Positions 58,190 to 64,000 of a stretch of DNA of 64,000 bases are shown here, piece by piece. A model generated the notes under the pieces. The model was not told the origin of the DNA. It worked only from the letters and a program-made list of their open reading frames with translations, and ran no database searches. The position numbers were made by a program, and so were the translations under genes. How positions within the stretch are numbered: position 1 is the stretch's first letter; every line of letters begins with the position of its first letter. Source of the stretch: Embiotoca jacksoni (taxonomy: Eukaryota; Chordata; Actinopteri; Embiotocidae); the NCBI GenBank assembly GCA_022577435.1, contig JAKOON010000006.1, positions 8,692,001 to 8,756,000 of the forward strand. Direction: 5' to 3'.

Positions 58190-59188
58190 TCAACGTTTGC
58201 AAAAGCGTGGAGGTCGGAAATGCACCACGGAGAAGTTAAAAAAAAAAAGAAATCAGACAAAAGACAGGTGACAGCAGGGACACGTTTATTGGAAAGCAAC
58301 CAGCTGTTAAGTGTATCTATTAGGGTACAGTGTTTAGGTACGAGGACTTAGCTTTCATACTGTACTTTGATGTTATCATACTTTTTACTCCCATGCATTT
58401 ATTTGCCAGCTACAAGCTACAGGTTTCTTTGCAAATTCAGCTTGCGATTTTTTTTTTCTTTTAGCATATAAAGCACAACACATTGTCATACAGTAAATGA
58501 AACCCCTCAATGGTGTATGAAATAATGCCATGGCAATCAGCTAGAACATTTAAATGCTGCTAAAATGATAATGAATCAGCAATAATATTCCTAGTAGTAA
58601 AATCAATGTTGTAACAGTATAAAGGTCGTTACACTCTGGTAGTTTTAGTGCGATTAATAATATTTTTTTTTCAAATTGTTGTTTTTGTCATGAGTACTTT
58701 TAAACAGAATGCAAATATTCCACAAATATTACTAGCGTTGTGAAAGGCATAAAAAAAAAATGACTTGACAGCAATCTATTCAAACCCTTTCCCCCCCTTA
58801 AACTCGTGTAAATTTGCGTAGCTGCTGGTATTAATAGTTTTGATGCAAAAAATATGAAGGTGAGAATTTCACATTTTCATGTCTTTATTTGTCCCTACTT
58901 GATGTGTAAAGACCTTACGAGTGACACAGACCATTTGTTTGCTTAATGAGTTCTCCGAATACTTTAAATACAGTTGACTAATAATTCTTTTTTACATTAA
59001 CTATTTACAGAGTACCGTTACATTGTAGTTTCTTCCACAATGTAACAGTACTCTTTTTTATTAAGGAATTTAAATACTTATTCTGTCACAGATGATAATG
59101 AAACCGTAAACCAATGGAGGATTATTCCAGTTACTAATGATGATTATGATAAAATATCATAACCTGTTGAAAAAAGCTTATTCAGGAG
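58190..59188. other. intergenic region between f8a and nfam1
   Basis: About 1 kb, AT-rich. It probably holds the nfam1 3' UTR (minus-strand AATAAA at about 59057-59062). Nothing else recognised. Confidence 0.5.
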
Positions 59189-61903
59189 TCAAAAGTTCTC
59201 ATAAACACACTCAAATACACCTTCGCCCTGGAGTTCTGTGGTTTGCTCCACCTGTGGAGGTAGGGTGGAATACAGGTTACCAATCACATGTTTTATCTTG
59301 AAATGTTACGATTGTTCACTAAAAACATTAGACCTGACACAACACAAAAAAGTTTACCAACCGTTTTTTGGGGTGCTTTTTTCTTGTTTTTAGCCTTCTT
59401 TTGGTTAGGCTCTGTGTTGGCAGATGAGTGGTCCAGCACGTCATAAATGGACCTGGGCCGATGCTCTAGACTCTGAGAGAATTTCTCACATTAGTGTCCA
59501 AGAAATAATACAAAAAATTAACAGATAAATGCAGGAAAGAACGAGGGCCAAAAATGACCTAGAGACAATTTATTTCAAGTGAAATTTGTATCCAATACTG
59601 ATGAAAAAAAAAGTGCTTACAGCATAGAAAGATGTTGACTGAGCTGTCATTACGTCCACGCCATTTTCCTCCATCTCTTTCTCTTTCATCTCTTCTTTGT
59701 TCTGCTTTTGTTTTCTGCCACTCTCAGTGATCGTCTTTTTCTAAAAATCACAATTCAGTTCATTAAAAAAAAAATAAATAAAAAAAAAATAATAAAAAAA
59801 AATCAATAACTGGACAACACACAGACCATAAATAGATGTTCTTGAGATGTAGTTACACCTCACAGCAGCTCCCCTGGTAGTTTGTCTTGTGATTGGAATT
59901 TAATATGCAAGGCTTGAATCAAATCCTTTACCCCTAATCATCTGTCTGGATAACAGTGCAAGTCCACCTCTAGACTTGACCAATGAACACAGCACAGTCA
60001 CCAGTACCATGAAGCAACAGCCATTTAACACTTATAAGAGCAGCCATCTCTCCTAATGTGAACATCTGCCCTTCAGTCGAACTAAAATACACATGCAATC
60101 ACTTTCAGGTTTATACATATCATTGCGAGTGCTAAATTTAGGTATTTGCATTTCCTCTCCCAATATTACATATGCATTCAGGCAAACACACAAAATGTAT
60201 GTGTTAAATTGTTCATTTGAAAGACGCAATCCTCACTGCACATCGTTAGTCTATCAACTTGAGCTTTTTTTGTGGGTGATGTGATTTTACACACGCAAAC
60301 CTTTAGTAAATCAGGCCCTAAGACATCCTCCCTCACTTGAGCTTGATTTTAGTTAAGTTTATTTCACATATGTAAATGTAGAACACTAGAGAATATATAA
60401 TTTACAAACTGAACCATCTCTTAACAAATCCTATTGGTTCAAGCACAGATACTTTAAATATTCCAGCATCCAGCGGTTTTAAAATGGTCGGGCTCTGCGC
60501 TGCAGTGGATAAATGAACTGTGAGGAAGCGGTGGCTCTCCAATAGCTGAAGGTCTGATGTTTGTCAGGGTTTAGACATGGTAAACTAAAACAAACTTAAC
60601 TGAGGAGGCTTCAGTGAAACAAGCATCAGGTAAATCTCTCCCACTACAGTTCAGCTGTGCTCGGCAGAAGCACGCTGGAAATGTCTTTCTATTACTATTG
60701 CTTCTCAGGGGATGCATGTTTACGCCGATCTAAACAGGCTAAGTGAGTGTGTGCTGCCTCGTAAAGGACGGTTTTCAGTTTTTCAGTCTGTCTTGTGGTA
60801 TTGTCAGCTGTGTCAAAGGCAGCATTAAGATCCAAAAGGATGAGGACTAATACTTTGGCCTCAATATGTGTGGAAATTAATATAATTCAGTAACTCAGTG
60901 AGAGCAGTCTCTGTGCTGTTATGAGAAAAACTCCCCAAACAAAAATGTCGTTAAAAGATTCAGAAGGTACTTAGTTGCAGCGGCACAACTTTCTCTTAGT
61001 TAAAACGCAAATGTTTGATTGGAGTTTGTGGTAGCAAATCACAGATGTAGGTTACTAAGTTTGCTGCTGGTAACTGCCTGATATTCTACGACTATTGCTT
61101 CTTTGCAGCAAATCTCCGTTCAACACTTTGAAAGAAGCTTGTTGGTAGAACATGAGCTGCTCAAAGTTAAACTGAAATATGTGTAGGATTTAATTAAAAA
61201 AATTACTTTGAATAGATCTTTGTAATTCAATTCAGCATGGATTGTAAGTGTTAAACATTTTTCTAAATTCTAGGTTGACATCTTCAAACCATTGTTCAAA
61301 GACATTAGATTTATTATCATAGAGGATAATAAAACAATAATAAAATGCAGTAAATCCTGAGAACTCAGAAGCTGCAAAAATGATGAGTAATCAGTGATCA
61401 AATAGTCAATAAAGTAATCTTTTGAACTCAGAAACTCATCGACAACACTGCAATTTCACTTTCCTCACAACAGCCCAATTTATGTAACAAACATTCATAC
61501 ATTACAACATACTGTTTCTTAACAACTGTCAGTTAGATGCAGGGCACAACTTACGCAATATCCTCTGAAGACATGGACTGAGCCGAACACACTGAAGAGC
61601 AGCAGCACACCACTGAAGACGGCCACTACAATGAACTCTGTGTAATCCCACATTATGGGCTTGTTGTAGCCTTCAGCTGAAAAACAAACATCATTCAAAG
61701 TCAGTCAGTGCTGGAGCACATCATAAATGAACGACACGGGTTTACTGATAAACTCCACATCAGAAAACACTTAAGATCAGTGGGCCTTTGGCAACTGTTT
61801 CAACAATACTATTGACACGTAAAATGGTTTCCAATCTGGGGCAAGGACCGTCCAAAAGATCCCAAGATAAATCTGAGGGGGTCATAAGATTAAGATAAAA
61901 AAA

Positions 61904-61934
<31 letters not shown>

Positions 61935-63899
61935 AAAAAAAAAAAATAAAAAAAAAATATATATATATTTGTCACAGAAAAGTAGCCCAGAAAGGATAAA
62001 TCCAACACTGGCTCTCGAGAGGGCCTTTTGTATTTTTTTTGGAGAGTTTCGCGGCCACTGGAGATTCTTCTTCACGCTCGGAATGGTTGGGTGAAGCGAG
62101 GTTTTTTTTGTTGTTGTAATCTTCAAGCTCAGAGATGCCTCTAAAACCTACAGACTTACCCTTCAAAGCTCTTTTTTTTTTTTTCTAACACAATGATTTC
62201 CCACTACAATCAGGGCAATGAATGCTTTAGTCAGTTTCGTCTGAATCTGAACGACTATCATTCAGCACCTCCCCCCATGTCAGGTAGCTTTTTCACCCAT
62301 CTTCTAATGCAGCTGCTCCTAAAAGCTATAAAAAAATTAAAAAAAATTCAAACAAGTTTGTTTGAAGCATTATGAAAATGTAATCTAAGGCTGGATCATA
62401 TGTATAAAATCAGATATGTAGATATTTTTTACTAAATACCTTGACACCAATATTGTGAAACCATATTTACACAATAAGATTTTTGATAATTAATTGTCAG
62501 TAATGTGGATATAATGACTATGTGGGTAAAGGCCAATAATTCTGAAAATGAAATCACTTTACTGTGATGAATACTTTAAAACAAGGAAAAGACAATACTT
62601 ATATCACTTTATTAAAAATATGATATATCCAGTCTCATATCACTGAATATTGCTATAATATCAATATATGGTTTAGGTCTAATTCAATCATCCTTTCCCA
62701 CCACTGTGTCACTTTTTCTGAAAGTTATTGGTCCTCCCTTGATATAATTTTTCTTGTATTGCTCTGCCTGTTGATCCCACAATGGTTTCATTAGAAAACA
62801 CAGAATCAAGCATCTTTAAGTGTCGTCTGCATCGAGGTCACAAGTGGATGTTGCTTCATTTTAAGCGGACCCGAGTTTAAAAAGTTGGGAAATTGAGGTA
62901 AAAGTTGAGAAACTACTTGTTCCAAGATTATAAAATCTACTAATTTGCTATCACTTTTACTTTGAAAAACTGAAACAACAAAATAACTGAAGAAATGCAA
63001 TGAATCTGTTTCACACACATCACAAGGCAGCTCATTTCTATACTTTACTGCTTAATCCCTGCACTTAAAATTATTTTCAGGTTCATTGTTCATTAACATT
63101 TTCTTATTTTCGTACTGACCTCTCACTCGAAGGAACAAGGACCCCTTTGCTGTTTTGTACTGGCAGTAGTATTTTCCTGAATGCGTCAGGTTTTTCAGCT
63201 CTAGGGACAGTTTAATACTGCCAGGTGTCCCAGAGATGTCACAGCGGTAAATCTCCTTATTCAAAGGATCAAAGCACTTCAAGATGTCACTGGTTTGGTT
63301 TACTGGTATCGCCAAATCACAGGGAATATTAAGATTCTCGCCAGCAAAGGCCACGAAGACTGTGCTCTCCAGGGACATTTCTGTAAAGGGACATAAAGGA
63401 GGTTAATATTAGAGCAGAAATAATTGGTTGACCAATCAGTTAGTCATAAACCTGCAGTCATATTCATAACAGATAATCTGTCAAAATAACAAACATATGC
63501 TGGTTTTAAACTTAATAGCTTTAGATTTAAAGAGAACTTGAACATTTCACACACACATTTTTCACTATTTTGTGACATTCATAGACAGTAAATCACAAAT
63601 TGAAACAAAAGATGAAGTGATAATGAAAACAATTGTTAAATTCAGTAAAAAAAAAAAAAAAAACACTAAAGAAAGACATGTTTATGGCTGCAAACAGTCA
63701 AGGAATAATATCAGTGATCTAAAAAGCTTCTTCAGGATTGTAGTAGTAAATAAGCACTCCCGGTCAAATATAAACAAATATAAGAACAGAGTTTGGGTGG
63801 CTTACTTGGTGCGTCCATTCCTGAACACACTGACGGGACCAAAAATACAAATATCCAAGTCAACCTGAAGAAAAGACAGCAGAGTTGTTGAGAGTCCAT
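59189..63899 (-). CDS. nfam1: NFAT activation molecule 1-like ITAM receptor
   Basis: Type I membrane receptor of immune cells whose ITAM recruits Syk-family kinases to activate NFAT. Exons 63899-63806, 63380-63120, 61676-61555, 59740-59621, 59472-59362 and 59251-59189 total 771 nt, 256 aa. Residues 1-27 are a signal peptide (LTWIFVFLVPSVCSG). One V-type Ig domain is at about 34-115, with IPCDL as the B-strand Cys and GKYYCQY as the F-strand Cys. TM is about 131-152 (FIVVAVFSGVLLLFSVFGSV). The tail is basic, with ITAM YASLEHRPRSIYDVL (YxxL-x7-YxxL) and C-terminus VYENF. As I recall, NFAM1 has one Ig domain, one ITAM and a C-terminal VYENL, so it fits better than CD79 or CD3 chains. The exon 5 donor ACG|GTTGGT is weak; the nearby GTTG|GTAAAC would shift the frame and lose VYENF. 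Confidence 0.78.
60190..60318. mobile_element. partial copy of the Harbinger-like MITE
   Basis: Shares 'gtgttaaattg', 'cctcactgcacatc', 'gattttacaca' and the end 'cctttagtaaatcaggccc' with 37976-38103. Followed by TAA (60319-60321), the expected target duplication. The left part is missing. Confidence 0.65.
60690..60990 (+). repeat. probable degenerate dispersed repeat
   Basis: 'gtcagctgtgtcaaaggcag', 'attaagatccaaaaggatga' and 'gagcagtctctgtgctgtta' resemble a repeated sequence I recall from many fish genomes ('tcaaaggcagcactaagatc'). The class is unknown. Confidence 0.4.
61305..61430 (+). repeat. dispersed repeat, family A (copy 7, partial)
   Basis: 'agatttattatcatagagga' then 'ctcagaagctgcaaaaatga' and 'gtaatcagtgatcaaatagt'. 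Only the 3' half is present. Confidence 0.45.
61809..61895 (+). mobile_element. partial hAT-like repeat
   Basis: 'atggtttccaatctggggc' followed by 'gatcccaagataaatctgag' and 'gggtcataagatt'. These resemble the GGTTCCCAACCTGGGG...GGTCACAAGATAAATCTGAGG start of a common fish hAT-related element. Truncated by an A-rich run. Confidence 0.5.
61896..61972. repeat. A-rich (AAAT)n tract
   Basis: About nine AAAT units, then poly-A and a short (TA)n. Confidence 0.9.
61978..62110. repeat. dispersed teleost repeat, family D
   Basis: 'aacactggctctcgagaggg', 'ccttttgtattttttttgg', 'gtttcgcggccactg' and 'ggttgggtgaagcgagg' form a combination I recall from perciform introns. It lies in nfam1 intron 2. Confidence 0.45.
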
Positions 63900-64000
63900 G
63901 TTTTGATTTTGGGAGTTAGGGGTACTATTCAAGTCCTCTTCAATGAGGTTGTTTCGTTTGTCTCCAGTTTTCTCACTTTGTTTTGGTGAATACAGTGCAA

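Larger units (their letters stand above)
59741..61554. other. nfam1: nfam1 intron 3
   Basis: 1.8 kb containing the partial MITE (60190-60318), a degenerate repeat (60690-60990) and a family A fragment (61305-61430). No exon seen. Confidence 0.6.
61677..63119. other. nfam1: nfam1 intron 2
   Basis: 1.4 kb, largely repeat-derived up to 62110. From 62120 to 63119 it is AT-rich and nothing is recognised. Confidence 0.6.

Noticed and set aside
63901..63932. Longer N-terminus for nfam1 (STPNSQNQN before MDSQQ)
   Set aside because: It would need a TTG start; the first ATG in frame is MDSQQ at 63899, followed by a good signal peptide.
1..64000. tRNA, rRNA, CRISPR array, viral or bacterial features
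   Set aside because: None seen; the sequence is ordinary vertebrate nuclear DNA.

Overview
The window is nuclear DNA of a ray-finned fish, most likely a percomorph teleost. It has small GT-AG exons, long (CA)n microsatellites, and many dispersed repeats of types familiar from perciform genomes. Nothing bacterial or viral was seen. All products and repeat names come from reading translations and splice sites by eye, with no database search.

Layout: (1) 626-26529, minus strand: rbfox2, an RNA-binding splicing regulator. Seven coding exons are in the window and the C-terminal exons lie off the left edge. A candidate alternative first exon sits at 16644-16676. The long introns hold microsatellites, a polypyrimidine tract, old repeats and, behind the RRM exons, a dense cluster of GCATG motifs, which is RBFOX's own target. 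(2) 26.6-30.0 kb: rbfox2 promoter side and intergenic DNA with a decayed mariner-type transposase fragment. (3) 30421-42718, minus strand: a complete 16-exon zona pellucida gene of the ZP1/ZP4 (ZPB) type, 1183 aa, with an N-terminal egg-coat region, a very long proline-rich exon, a trefoil domain and a ZP domain that stops right after its last cysteines. (4) 42.8-48.7 kb: intergenic, with a hAT-like MITE. (5) 49621-51961, plus strand: emp2, a PMP22/EMP-family tetraspan protein, four coding exons, 158 aa. (6) 54081-58097, minus strand: f8a (HAP40), the huntingtin-associated protein, 12 coding exons, 317 aa. (7) 59189-63899, minus strand: nfam1-like ITAM receptor, six coding exons, 256 aa.

The genes are functionally unrelated neighbours, as is usual in vertebrates. 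Exon models were checked by requiring splice phase to be kept across every junction: ZP 3552 nt, emp2 477 nt, f8a 954 nt and nfam1 771 nt, all multiples of three ending in a stop.
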